Below are positions 28,077-39,371 of a stretch of DNA of 64,000 nt, one piece after another; within the stretch, counting starts at the first letter, position 1; every line of letters begins with the position of its first letter. The notes beneath the pieces were generated by a model. It was not told where the DNA came from, did not search any database, and saw only the letters and a list, made by a program, of their open reading frames with translations. The DNA lies in the NCBI RefSeq assembly GCF_017302275.1, contig NZ_JAFLDR010000022.1:1-64000 (forward strand), written 5' to 3'. Origin of the DNA: Sulfuritalea sp. GTDB lineage: Bacteria; Pseudomonadota; Gammaproteobacteria; Burkholderiales; Rhodocyclaceae. A program made the position numbers and the translations under genes.

Positions 28077-28537
28077 CGTCCCCTGCCCCGCTCCTGCAGC
28101 ACCACCAGTGCAATACCCAGCAGCGACTGCACCAGGTAGAGCACGCTGGAAACCCCGTGCCAGGTCGCAAAACGGCTCCGTAGCGCGCTTTCCATGACCT
28201 GGCGTGGCAGAGTATCGGCCTTCAACTGGGCCAGCAATGGCTGCACGCCGAAATGGCCGGCGGCCGCCAGCGCCAACATCAGCACCACGATCCAGAACAC
28301 TCCCGACTGGATCGCCCGCCATCCTTTGGCGCCCAACAGGTAGAGGAGCAGATAGGCGCCGCAGCCCATTCCGATCCAGGCCGTGTAGGTAAACATCGCG
28401 CCCGCGAGGTTGCCGGCCAGGCCGCGATCGGACAACTGGGCAAACAGCACCGGCGCGGCGAGATATCCGATCGCCAGCAGGCTTCCGACCCAGACGGTCA
28501 CCGCGACGCTGTACAGCGCGGAGAAAAAGCTCCTCAT
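28073..28537 (-). CDS. DUF4149-like membrane protein
   Basis: A 154-aa inner-membrane protein with four hydrophobic helices (about residues 8-28, 48-70, 78-98 and 128-148). The start SALYSVAVTVWVGSLLAIGYLAAPVLF and the WHGVSSVLYLVQSLLG tail match DUF4149. Proteins of this family commonly sit near yhbY and greA in betaproteobacteria; no function is established. Confidence 0.7.
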   Translation of the reverse strand: MRSFFSALYSVAVTVWVGSLLAIGYLAAPVLFAQLSDRGLAGNLAGAMFTYTAWIGMGCGAYLLLYLLGAKGWRAIQSGVFWIVVLMLALAAAGHFGVQPLLAQLKADTLPRQVMESALRSRFATWHGVSSVLYLVQSLLGIALVVLQERGRGR

Positions 28538-28777
28538 TCAGAGCTTACGAAGAAATCGTCCCCCAAGGGGACTTCCTACGGGGCGTAGCCGCTGGGCCGC
28601 AGCGGAGTGCGGCCGGAGCGCAGCTACCCCAATGTACGTTTCTGTACATGAGGGCGAGGCGGGGTTTCGCAAAGCATGCTTTGCGCCGCCGCAGCCGGCC
28701 CGCTGTGCAAAGCGGGCCGTGGAAAAGCACCGCCCAAGCCCGGATCCGGCACGCGCAGTAGATTTATTCAAAAGCGC
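28538..28777. other. Hairpin-rich intergenic region after greA
   Basis: These 240 bp hold three separate dyads: ATGTAC-N6-GTACAT (28632-28649), a perfect 18-bp palindrome CGCAAAGCATGCTTTGCG (28668-28685), and GGCCCGCT-N6-AGCGGGCC (28697-28718). None has a T run. A segment near 28568-28590 resembles the GGGACTTCCT core of the long dispersed repeat. No ORF or RNA family is recognised. Confidence 0.5.
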
Positions 28778-29253
28778 TCAGACGTATTTGACGTCGAGGA
28801 TTTCATATTCCCGGCGTCCGCCCGGAGTTTGCACCTCGGCCACGTCGCCGGCGAACTTGCCGATCAGCGCCCGCGCCACCGGTGAATTCAGCGAAAGCAT
28901 GCCGGATTTGATGTCGGCCTCGTCGTCGCCGACAATCTGGTAGGTGACGACATCGCCGCTGTCCGTGTCTTCCAGCTCGACCGTGGCGCCAAACACGACG
29001 CGGCCATCGGCATCGAGCGATGCCGGATCGATGATCTGCGCGTTGCCGAGCTTGCCTTCGACCTCCTTGATGCGGCCTTCGATGAAGCCCTGGCGTTCCT
29101 TGGCCGCATCGTATTCCGCATTTTCGGAAAGGTCGCCGTGTGAGCGCGCCTCGGCGATTGCCGCAATGACAGCCGGGCGATCGACCGATTTCAGGCGCTG
29201 CAATTCCTTGCGCAACAGTTCCGCGCCGCGCAGGGTAATGGGAAATTTTCCGC

Positions 29254-29257
<4 letters not shown>
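28778..29257 (-). CDS. greA: Transcription elongation factor GreA
   Basis: Rescues backtracked RNA polymerase by stimulating transcript cleavage. The 159-aa protein has the N-terminal coiled coil with the tip residues in [16 protein letters not shown] and a C-terminal FKBP-like domain with [14 protein letters not shown]. Its ATG overlaps the carB stop by 4 bp, extending the carAB operon. Confidence 0.96.
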
Positions 29258-32499
<3,242 letters not shown>

Positions 32500-32500
32500 G

Positions 32501-33631
32501 TTATTTACGCTCCATCGACTGGATGAAGCGGTCGAACAGATAGGCCACGTCGTGCGGCCCCGGGCTGGCTTCGGGATGACCCTGGAAGCAGAACGCCGGA
32601 CGGTCGGTCCAGGCCATGCCCTGCAGGCTGCCGTCGAACAGCGAGACGTGGGTGACTTTGACGTTCGCCGGGAGAGTCGCCGGATCGGCGGCGAAGCCGT
32701 GATTCTGGCTGGTGATCAAGACCTGGCCGGTTTCGAGGTCCTTCACCGGATGGTTGGCGCCGTGATGGCCGAACTTCATCTTCATGGTCTTGCCACCGGA
32801 AGCGAGCGCCATCAACTGGTGGCCAAGGCAGATGCCGAAGGTCGGCAGTTTCATGTCAAGGAAGACGCGAATCGCGGCTACCGCGTAATCGCAGGGCTCC
32901 GGGTCGCCGGGACCGTTGGAAAGGAATATGCCGTCGGGCCGCAGCGCCAGCACCTCTTCGGCGGAGGTTCGCGCCGGCACCACCGTAAGGCGGCAACCGC
33001 GCGAGGCCAGCATGCGCAGGATGTTGCGCTTGACGCCGAAATCATAGGCCACGACATGGAAGCGGGGATTCTCCTGGGCACTGAAACCGGCACCGAGCTT
33101 CCATTCACCCTCGTTCCAGGCATAGGGCTTCGCCACGCTGACGACCTGGGCCAGATCCATGCCGGCCAGACCTGGAAAAGCGCGCGCCTGGGCCACTGCG
33201 GCATCGGCATCGAGCGTTTCACCTGCCATCAGGCAACCGGCCTGGGCGCCCTTTTCGCGCAGGATTCGGGTCAGCTTGCGCGTGTCGATATCGGCCAGGC
33301 CGAGCACATTCTCTGCCCGCAGGTAGGCGTCCAGGGTCTGTTCGCTGCGGAAGTTCGAAGCCAGCAACGGCAGGTCGCGAATCACCAGACCGGCGGCGTG
33401 GATGCGCGATGCTTCGCAATCCTCGCGATTGACGCCGTAGTTGCCGATATGGGGATAGGTGAGGGTGACGATCTGCCGCGAATACGAAGGATCCGTGAGG
33501 ATTTCCTGGTAGCCGGTCAGCGCGGTATTGAACACCACTTCGCCGACGCTGCTGCCACTGGCGCCGATACCCTTGCCTTGAAACACCGTTCCGTCGGCCA
33601 AGGCTAGAAGGGCAGGCGGAAAGTGAGGCAC
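32501..33631 (-). CDS. carA: Carbamoyl-phosphate synthase small subunit CarA
   Basis: The glutaminase subunit (376 aa), which releases ammonia and channels it to CarB. The class I amidotransferase triad is in FGICLGHQ (Cys and the family histidine) and [14 protein letters not shown] 33631 is chosen because GGGAG precedes it by 7 bp and the product then aligns with the normal CarA N-terminus; upstream ATG codons would add 17-24 residues unlike the family. Confidence 0.93.
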   Translation of the reverse strand: MPHFPPALLALADGTVFQGKGIGASGSSVGEVVFNTALTGYQEILTDPSYSRQIVTLTYPHIGNYGVNREDCEASRIHAAGLVIRDLPLLASNFRSEQTLDAYLRAENVLGLADIDTRKLTRILREKGAQAGCLMAGETLDADAAVAQARAFPGLAGMDLAQVVSVAKPYAWNEGEWKLGAGFSAQENPRFHVVAYDFGVKRNILRMLASRGCRLTVVPARTSAEEVLALRPDGIFLSNGPGDPEPCDYAVAAIRVFLDMKLPTFGICLGHQLMALASGGKTMKMKFGHHGANHPVKDLETGQVLITSQNHGFAADPATLPANVKVTHVSLFDGSLQGMAWTDRPAFCFQGHPEASPGPHDVAYLFDRFIQSMERK

Positions 33632-33769
33632 GATGAAGCTCCCGGAGCAAGGCGATGCGGCGATAGGAACCGGACACCGCATGTTTCTCATGGCGTCCGG
33701 CAAACCTTCGAATTATAGCCTTTTGCGCCGTCAACCGCAACGCGAAGCGGCCTCCGGCATCACTCTGGT

Positions 33770-34576
33770 TTACTTCAGGCCCAGCACGTCCTGCATGTCG
33801 AACAGGCCGTGTTCGCGCCCGCTCATGTACCGCCCGGCGCGCAGCGCGCCTTGTGCGTATGGCATGCGACCGGCCGACTTGTGGGTGATCTCGATGCGCT
33901 CGCCGACACCGGCGAAGAGGACCGTATGGTCGCCGATGATGTCGCCGCCGCGTATGGTCGAAAAGCCTATCTGCGCCGCCGGGCGCTCCCCGGTGTGCCC
34001 CTCGCGGCCGAACACGGCACACTGGCTCAGATCGCGACCGAGCGCCGCGGCCACCACTTCACCCATGCGCAGGGCCGTGCCGGACGGCGCATCGACCTTG
34101 TGCCGATGGTGCGCCTCGATGACTTCCACGTCATAGCCCTCGCTGAGTATGCGCGCCGCGACGTCGAGCAGGCGGAACACCGCATTGACGCCCACCGCCA
34201 TGTTCGGTGCGAAGACAACGGGAATGGTACGCGCCGCCTCGGCGATCGCCGCCTTGCCTTCCGCCGAAAACCCGGTGGTGCCGATCACCAGGCTGACCTT
34301 GTGGCGCTTGCAGGCCTCCAGGTGCAGCATCGTGCCCTCCGGGCGGGTGAAATCGATCAGGCAATCGGACACCGCCAGCGCCGCATCGAGATCGGCGGTG
34401 ATCCTGATGCCGCAGGGCGTGCCAACCAGTTCGCCGGCATCCTTGCCGATGAAGGGGCTGCTGGCGTGTTCCAGTGCGGCAGCAAGCGCGGCACCGGCAT
34501 CCTGCTGGATGGCCTCGATCAGGGTGCGGCCCATGCGCCCGGAACTCCCGGCAATGGCATAGCGGATCTTTTCCAT
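33770..34576 (-). CDS. dapB: 4-hydroxy-tetrahydrodipicolinate reductase DapB
   Basis: NAD(P)H-dependent reductase in lysine and meso-diaminopimelate synthesis (268 aa). The Rossmann motif is [11 protein letters not shown] (a serine where GAxGRMG is usual). The catalytic [15 protein letters not shown] segment is intact. It is 3 bp after bamE and 138 bp before carA. Confidence 0.95.
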   Translation of the reverse strand: MEKIRYAIAGSSGRMGRTLIEAIQQDAGAALAAALEHASSPFIGKDAGELVGTPCGIRITADLDAALAVSDCLIDFTRPEGTMLHLEACKRHKVSLVIGTTGFSAEGKAAIAEAARTIPVVFAPNMAVGVNAVFRLLDVAARILSEGYDVEVIEAHHRHKVDAPSGTALRMGEVVAAALGRDLSQCAVFGREGHTGERPAAQIGFSTIRGGDIIGDHTVLFAGVGERIEITHKSAGRMPYAQGALRAGRYMSGREHGLFDMQDVLGLK

Positions 34577-34579
34577 GGC

Positions 34580-35002
34580 TTACTTCTTCTCCGGCGCCGC
34601 GGCACCAGTGGCCGCCGGCGCGGGGATGTCGATGACCTGAGCCGCCGGCTTGGGCACGGCAGCCTGCGCACCGTCCTCGGCGACCACGTCGCCGGCAACG
34701 CGAGTCAGCTTGTTGTTCTCGAAAAATACGGTCAGAACGCGCTGCTGAACCTCTCCCTGCCCCGGCCGCAGGCGGTACACGTAATCCCAGCGATTGACAT
34801 GGAACATGTCGGCCAGCGGCGGCGAACCGAGGATGAAGCGAACCTGCTCACGGGTCAGGCCCGGCTTCAGTTGCGCCACCATCTCCTGGGTGACCAGGTT
34901 GCCCTGCCGCACGTCGATGCGATAGGGAGACAGCACGTTGGTGATCTGCGGCGTACTGGAACAGGCCGCAAGAAATGGCAACAGCAGGAAAGTTCGCTTC
35001 AT
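34580..35002 (-). CDS. bamE: Outer-membrane assembly lipoprotein BamE
   Basis: A 140-aa lipoprotein of the BAM complex. ATG 35002 gives [16 protein letters not shown] with lipobox LAAC; a longer frame would bury the signal. The BamE core shows [19 protein letters not shown], the motif that contacts BamD and phosphatidylglycerol, and [20 protein letters not shown]. An Ala/Pro-rich tail follows. It is divergent from fur, a standard pairing. Confidence 0.92.
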   Translation of the reverse strand: MKRTFLLLPFLAACSSTPQITNVLSPYRIDVRQGNLVTQEMVAQLKPGLTREQVRFILGSPPLADMFHVNRWDYVYRLRPGQGEVQQRVLTVFFENNKLTRVAGDVVAEDGAQAAVPKPAAQVIDIPAPAATGAAAPEKK

Positions 35003-35143
35003 CGGGAGAATCCGGAAAAACCGCGGGTCGTTAGTGGCCATCGTTGCCGGCTGGCCGCAATGTCGGCCGGAAGGATTGTCGCCATCGGCCCGCGAAAACT
35101 ATATCATAGCGGGCCACTCGGCCCAGCGCTGCGCGTCCCGCCA

Positions 35144-35593
35144 ATGACCCATCCCGACGACCTCAAGAGCATCGGCCTCAAGGCAACCTACCCGCGCCTG
35201 AAGATACTCGACCTCTTCCACAAATTGCAGGATGAAGGTTCGCCGCGACACGTCACCGCCGAGGACGTCTACCGGCACCTGCTGGCCGACGGACTCGACA
35301 TCGGCCTTGCCACGGTCTATCGCGTCCTGACCCAGTTCGAGCAGGCGGGCCTGTTGCAGCGCCATCATTTCGAGTCGGGCAAGTCGATCTTCGAACTCAA
35401 CGAAGGCAAGCACCACGACCATCTGGTCTGCCTGCAGTGCGGCCGGGTGGAGGAATTCTTCGACGCGGCAATCGAGAAGCGCCAGCACAAGATCGCCGAG
35501 GAGCGCGGTTTCATCATGCGCGAACACGCCCTCTATCTTTACGTCGAGTGCAACAAGGCCGACTGCCCCAACCGCAGGAAGCAGGACGCCTGA
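35144..35593 (+). CDS. fur: Ferric uptake regulator Fur
   Basis: An iron-responsive repressor (149 aa). The winged helix covers residues 1-85 ([31 protein letters not shown]). The metal sites are in [16 protein letters not shown] and the C-terminal CNKADC. The promoter must lie in the 141 bp shared with bamE; no clear Fur box was picked out. Confidence 0.95.
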   Translation: MTHPDDLKSIGLKATYPRLKILDLFHKLQDEGSPRHVTAEDVYRHLLADGLDIGLATVYRVLTQFEQAGLLQRHHFESGKSIFELNEGKHHDHLVCLQCGRVEEFFDAAIEKRQHKIAEERGFIMREHALYLYVECNKADCPNRRKQDA

Positions 35594-35599
35594 ACGCCA

Positions 35600-35619
35600 A
35601 CCGGTGGTGCCAGCCACCG
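35600..35619. repeat. Hairpin between fur and the GDT1 gene
   Basis: CCGGTGG-N6-CCACCGG forms a 7-bp perfect stem just after the fur stop. Without a T run it is at best a weak terminator or mRNA end-stabiliser. Confidence 0.4.
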
Positions 35620-35690
35620 GAAGCCGGCACGACAAGCGTGGTGGCGACCCGGTACGCGCATCGCGTTCCTCCTTTTCGACTCACGTCCCC

Positions 35691-36257
35691 ATGGAAGCCC
35701 TCCTCACCTCCACCATGCTGGTGGCCGTCGCCGAAATCGGCGACAAGACACAATTGTTGTCCTTTGTCCTCGCCGCACGGCTGCGCAAGCCATGGGCCAT
35801 CATTGCCGGAATTTTCGTCGCGACCGTGCTCAACCATGCACTGGCGGGCTCTGTCGGCGTCTGGCTGGCGCAGTTGATCGCGCCACAATGGCTGCCCTGG
35901 ATCACGGGCGCCGTGTTCATCGCCTTCGGCCTCTGGGCGCTGCATCCGGATTCGCTCGACGAAGACCCGAAAATTCACCCGGCCGGCGCCTTCGTCACCA
36001 CCACGATCGCCTTCTTCATCGCCGAGATGGGCGACAAGACGCAGTTCGCGACAGTGGCTTTGGGCGCGCAGTTCCAGGGCGCGCTGGTCGCCGTGGTGCT
36101 GGGTACCACGCTGGGCATGATGCTGGCCAACGTGCCGGCCGTGATCGTCGGCGAAAAACTGGCGAAGCGCCTGCCGCTCGACCAGATCCGCTGGATCGCG
36201 GCGGGTGTTTTCATCGCCACCGGCGTGGCGACCATGCTCGGCGCGCCGGCCGTATAA
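35691..36257 (+). CDS. TMEM165/GDT1-family (UPF0016) cation transporter
   Basis: A 188-aa membrane protein with six predicted helices and two internal copies of the family motif: AEIGDKTQLL near residue 15 and AEMGDKTQFA near 111. Family members move manganese or calcium out of the cytoplasm, and in bacteria several are manganese exporters. Its place beside fur fits metal homeostasis. ATG 35691 starts the first motif-bearing helix; an upstream in-frame ATG would add 29 unlike residues. Confidence 0.85.
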   Translation: MEALLTSTMLVAVAEIGDKTQLLSFVLAARLRKPWAIIAGIFVATVLNHALAGSVGVWLAQLIAPQWLPWITGAVFIAFGLWALHPDSLDEDPKIHPAGAFVTTTIAFFIAEMGDKTQFATVALGAQFQGALVAVVLGTTLGMMLANVPAVIVGEKLAKRLPLDQIRWIAAGVFIATGVATMLGAPAV

Positions 36258-36259
36258 GC

Positions 36260-36661
36260 CTATTTGAGTGGCAGAACTTCCTGCGGCTGCTTGAGCGCGG
36301 CGAACTCCGGATCCTTGTGCACCAGCGTTGCGCCCGCAAGGCGCGCCGTCGCCGCGATCCACGCGTCGGCCAGGGACAAGGCATTCTTCGCCTTGATTGC
36401 CGCCGCCTCCTCCAGCAACTCGGCGGATTCATGGATCCACTCCATCGGCAGGGAACGACACTGCTCATAGGCGAGACGCCCGGCCGCCTCACCCTCGTCC
36501 TTCCAGACGCGGTAATACACCTCCATCAAGGACATGAAGCAGCCGCAGCAAGCGGCGCGCCCCGCCTGAGCCTGCCGCAGCAGCGCCGCGACCCGCTCCG
36601 CGCCGGCCTCGTCGTCGCGCAGGGCCAGCAGGGCCGACGTGTCCAGCAGCCAGCGCTTCAT
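36260..36661 (-). CDS. vapC: VapC-like PIN-domain toxin
   Basis: A 133-aa PIN-domain ribonuclease. The acidic metal ligands are visible: the first Asp in LLDTSALLAL, a Glu in SLMEVYYR, and LADAWIAATA with the second Asp. VapC toxins cut tRNA or rRNA. It overlaps the antitoxin gene by 4 bp. It is the first gene of the accessory island that separates fur/GDT1 from recN. Confidence 0.85.
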   Translation of the reverse strand: MKRWLLDTSALLALRDDEAGAERVAALLRQAQAGRAACCGCFMSLMEVYYRVWKDEGEAAGRLAYEQCRSLPMEWIHESAELLEEAAAIKAKNALSLADAWIAATARLAGATLVHKDPEFAALKQPQEVLPLK

Positions 36662-36882
36662 TCGCGCGCCCGGTCCGCCTTGCGCTCGGCGAGCAGTCGT
36701 TTGACCGTACCGCCCTTGCCCTGGCCACGAAACGCCGCCACCGGATCGCGCCGCACCGGCACCACGCGGATTGTCGTGCCTTCCACCAGCCACTCCAGGC
36801 CGTCGGATGGCGTCAGACCGAACTGGTGTCGAATTTCAGCCGGCACCACGGTCTGCCCGCGTGAAGTCAGTGTGCTTTTCAT
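36658..36882 (-). CDS. vapB: AbrB/MazE-type antitoxin (VapB)
   Basis: A 74-aa antitoxin with a swapped-hairpin AbrB fold at the N-terminus (MKSTLTSRGQTVVPAEIRHQFGL, the classic SRGQxxxPxxIR pattern). The C-terminal half, rich in Arg and Lys, would neutralise VapC. A 9-bp inverted repeat upstream (36899-36931) is the likely autoregulatory operator. Confidence 0.87.
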   Translation of the reverse strand: MKSTLTSRGQTVVPAEIRHQFGLTPSDGLEWLVEGTTIRVVPVRRDPVAAFRGQGKGGTVKRLLAERKADRARE

Positions 36883-36898
36883 GGAATTCTCCGTTGCA

Positions 36899-36931
36899 TT
36901 GAATTACCTATCGACTAGTAATGTAATTCAA
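36899..36931 (-). promoter_or_regulatory. Operator-like inverted repeat for vapBC
   Basis: TTGAATTAC (36899-36907) and GTAATTCAA (36923-36931) are perfect 9-bp arms separated by 15 bp, starting 17 bp before the antitoxin start codon. Its AT-rich composition contrasts with the surroundings. Confidence 0.65.
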
Positions 36932-37019
36932 AGCGAACCAAGGATCAAGACTGACGACGGGACGGCGCCCGGCGGGAACGAGAAAGCTGTTTCAACTCGG
37001 ACTTGGCCAACCACCCGGA

Positions 37020-37544
37020 TCAAAGCATCACTTGCCGCGCGGATTCCCGAACCCGCGGGTCGGGATCACCTTGCGCGATGCGGCGCAGTACCGGCTTGGG
37101 GACAAAAGGATTGTCAGCCAGGCTCTCGCGTACCTTCGTGTCCGGATGCTTTTCCAGAAAATCGATGACCGCATCGTCATCCAGCACAAAATCTTCATAG
37201 CGGCACGCTACCATGCCGGCCAATTCCGGATCGCGCCGACAAAGCGCGAGAACCTCGTCGTTGCTCAAACGCGCGCAAGCCTCGTTAATCGTCAGCAGCG
37301 CCCTCGCCACCGACATCGCGGAATCCGCCGCCAGGCGATGGACGGCGGCAACCGGCAAATTGGACTTGTCGGCAATTGCCTCCCGCACCAGGCAATCGCC
37401 GTGGCGGGAAAGCAGATCGAAAGTCTGGGCATTGTCCTGATGGTCAGACAAAGCCTCAGCCAATGCCACCACCACCTTGGAATCAAGCAATATGGAAACG
37501 CTTTGCTCGCCGTCGTCGAGCGTCAGTTGTGCCTTGATGGTCAT
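37020..37544 (-). CDS. LRV (leucine-rich repeat variant) protein
   Basis: A 174-aa helical-repeat protein. The C-terminal half repeats the LRV pattern: HPDTKVRESLADNPFVPKPVL then GDPDPRVRESARQVML. Weaker copies lie earlier (ADKSNLPVAAVHRLAADSAMSVARALL). LRV proteins are alpha/alpha solenoids for protein contacts. The four-cysteine Fe-S cluster found in some is absent. It stands alone, 137 bp from vapB. Confidence 0.6.
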   Translation of the reverse strand: MTIKAQLTLDDGEQSVSILLDSKVVVALAEALSDHQDNAQTFDLLSRHGDCLVREAIADKSNLPVAAVHRLAADSAMSVARALLTINEACARLSNDEVLALCRRDPELAGMVACRYEDFVLDDDAVIDFLEKHPDTKVRESLADNPFVPKPVLRRIAQGDPDPRVRESARQVML

Positions 37545-37650
37545 GTCGTTCTCCTGTTATGAAAGGCCGACGCACTCGGTGCGTCCGGCTATAAATACAG
37601 GTTACGAGAACGTGCGACAGTTTGTGTCGCTTCAAGCGGGCCAAGCCGTA

Positions 37651-37673
37651 AAAGTCGGCGCTGGCGGGACGGC
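37651..37673 (+). repeat. Dispersed 23-bp repeat, short form
   Basis: AAAGTCGGCG followed by CTGGCGGGACGGC. This intergenic copy equals the 56532 long form with its central 24 nt removed, base for base. Confidence 0.6.
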
Positions 37674-37678
37674 AGCAA

Positions 37679-38317
37679 TTACGGGCAAGTCGGCCATACC
37701 TGGGCAGGTTCGTCCTTACTGGTTATCGCATGCAAAGATCGAAACTTGCCGCTTTCTGCCAATTCGCGCAACCCTCCGTCTTCGATCACATTCATGACGA
37801 ATTTTGCATCCTCCGAAGCCTGAGTATCCTTGCTTTTTGCTGCATATACCCCGGCCCAGACATAGAGCGTAGTAGGAGTGCTCTTGTACAAATTTTCCCT
37901 TGGTCGTGGGCCATGGTGACGTTCATGTTCAAAGCAAATGCTGCTATTGACATTGGCCAGAGCCAGAAGAGTTTTGATATCCTTTGCAAGCGCCTTTTTG
38001 ATTGCCGCCCCCGTAACTCGAGGTTTGTATTTCAGTTCAATCGCACATATCAGTGTCAATGATCTGATATTGCAAATCAAAATATCCGGGAAGACCACAG
38101 CCTTTGCTTCTCGCCCCAGCCTGATTTTTGGTTCGACGAAAATTGTTAAGTTTGGACTAATGTCCGCAATCTCTGGTTTAAGGCGTGCATATAGCGCGGC
38201 CTGCAGACTGTGTTCCGAATTTAGCTCATGGGAGCGGTTATAGTTTTCGCGAATGGTATCGCTCCATACTTTCTTAACAGCTTTCCATATCTTTGGTCGA
38301 CACACGTTTTGCGCCAT
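37679..38317 (-). CDS. Putative PD-(D/E)XK nuclease-like protein
   Basis: A 212-aa protein of noticeably lower GC than its neighbours, suggesting recent gain. FPDILIC followed 16 residues later by AIELKYKP fits the PD...(D/E)xK core of restriction-like nucleases. The N-terminal NSEHSLQAALYARLK resembles the helix before such cores. GGAGGAAGGAG is a strong RBS just before the ATG. No partner modification gene is adjacent. Nuclease activity is inference from the motif alone. Confidence 0.55.
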   Translation of the reverse strand: MAQNVCRPKIWKAVKKVWSDTIRENYNRSHELNSEHSLQAALYARLKPEIADISPNLTIFVEPKIRLGREAKAVVFPDILICNIRSLTLICAIELKYKPRVTGAAIKKALAKDIKTLLALANVNSSICFEHERHHGPRPRENLYKSTPTTLYVWAGVYAAKSKDTQASEDAKFVMNVIEDGGLRELAESGKFRSLHAITSKDEPAQVWPTCP

Positions 38318-38409
38318 AACTCCTTCCTCCTTAAGTTTCCCGCGTTCTCGATTCAGAGAACAAGCCAGTTGAGCACAAGTACAATTCTCATTTATTTGGC
38401 CTCCGAGCT

Positions 38410-39366
38410 CTAGTCTGCATCTCGCCGAATATCGCTCACCCGGTCACCAAACCCCCGCAACCACCATTCCAGTTGCGCCGTATCCACCACGGTTGCACTG
38501 ATTTCCAACTGTTCACCAAGTTCCTTCACCATCTGATCGGCAGACAAGGGCGATTCGAGAAGATGCAGGTCGGCTTTCTTGTCAATTCGAAACGTGAGAC
38601 GAATTCGCTTGCCGTCGCCGAAACCGAACCGCCCGTCATCGTCGTACTTCTGCAAGTCGAAATCCCTGGGACGATCGAAGGTCAGCGTCGAGGCCTTGGC
38701 GGAGACGATCCTGTGGATTGCCAGGCTGCGTTCATTGTCGAAATCGCGATAGCGACAAACCAGATACAGGCGTGGTCCCTGCTGGGCGAGACCCAGGGGC
38801 ATCACTTCCGACTCCGACCGCTTGCCCGCCGCATTCCTGTAATCCACGGTCAGCCACCGGTTGGCATACAGCGCATTGCTCACTTCCTCGAACACGCCAG
38901 GCCTGATCTTCGGCGGCAGGAGTGGTTGCGTGGTGCTGACCACCCGGACCTTGGACAGCCATTCGCGCTCGCGTTTTGAATTGCCCGATGGACCGAGATT
39001 GGTGCGCGCCTGGACAAAAAATCCATCCATGGATTTCATCAGGCTGGCAGGCAACAGGTTCCGCAAATGCTTCTCCGCCAAGGTCAGCAGCAGCGATTCC
39101 TGCTCGCTCAGCATCGGCAAGGCAAGCCCTTTGGCACGCTCCTTCCAGCGATAACCAAAGGGTTTGCTGCGATCATCGCGCTCGATGTCGAAGTGTTCGC
39201 TGAGCATTTCCAGTTGGCGCTGGATGGTTCGCAGATCGCGATCGAGCCCAAGCCCGGACAGTTGATCCCGTAGTTCGGATGCTGAAATCTTCCGATTACG
39301 CGGTATCCGGCGCAGCAGTTCAAGGGCCAGCAGAACCGTGGTGAGGGTATCGGAACGCTTGGCCAT
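38410..39366 (-). CDS. WYL-domain transcriptional regulator
   Basis: A 318-aa regulator with an N-terminal winged helix (ISASELRDQLSGLGLDRDLRTIQRQLEML) and a C-terminal WYL ligand-sensing domain (LTVDYRNAAGK...RLYLVCRYRDFDNERSLAIHRI). Regulators of this build (BrxR/CapW and relatives) often control phage-defence operons and bind nucleotides or nucleic acid. It starts 5 bp after the DUF2779 gene, so the two form an operon. Confidence 0.85.
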   Translation of the reverse strand: MAKRSDTLTTVLLALELLRRIPRNRKISASELRDQLSGLGLDRDLRTIQRQLEMLSEHFDIERDDRSKPFGYRWKERAKGLALPMLSEQESLLLTLAEKHLRNLLPASLMKSMDGFFVQARTNLGPSGNSKREREWLSKVRVVSTTQPLLPPKIRPGVFEEVSNALYANRWLTVDYRNAAGKRSESEVMPLGLAQQGPRLYLVCRYRDFDNERSLAIHRIVSAKASTLTFDRPRDFDLQKYDDDGRFGFGDGKRIRLTFRIDKKADLHLLESPLSADQMVKELGEQLEISATVVDTAQLEWWLRGFGDRVSDIRRDAD

Positions 39367-39371
39367 GGGAA

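Noticed and set aside
35594-35690. Manganese (yybP-ykoY) riboswitch before the GDT1 gene
   Set aside because: Only a simple 7-bp hairpin is present; the conserved loop motifs of the riboswitch are not seen and the leader is short.
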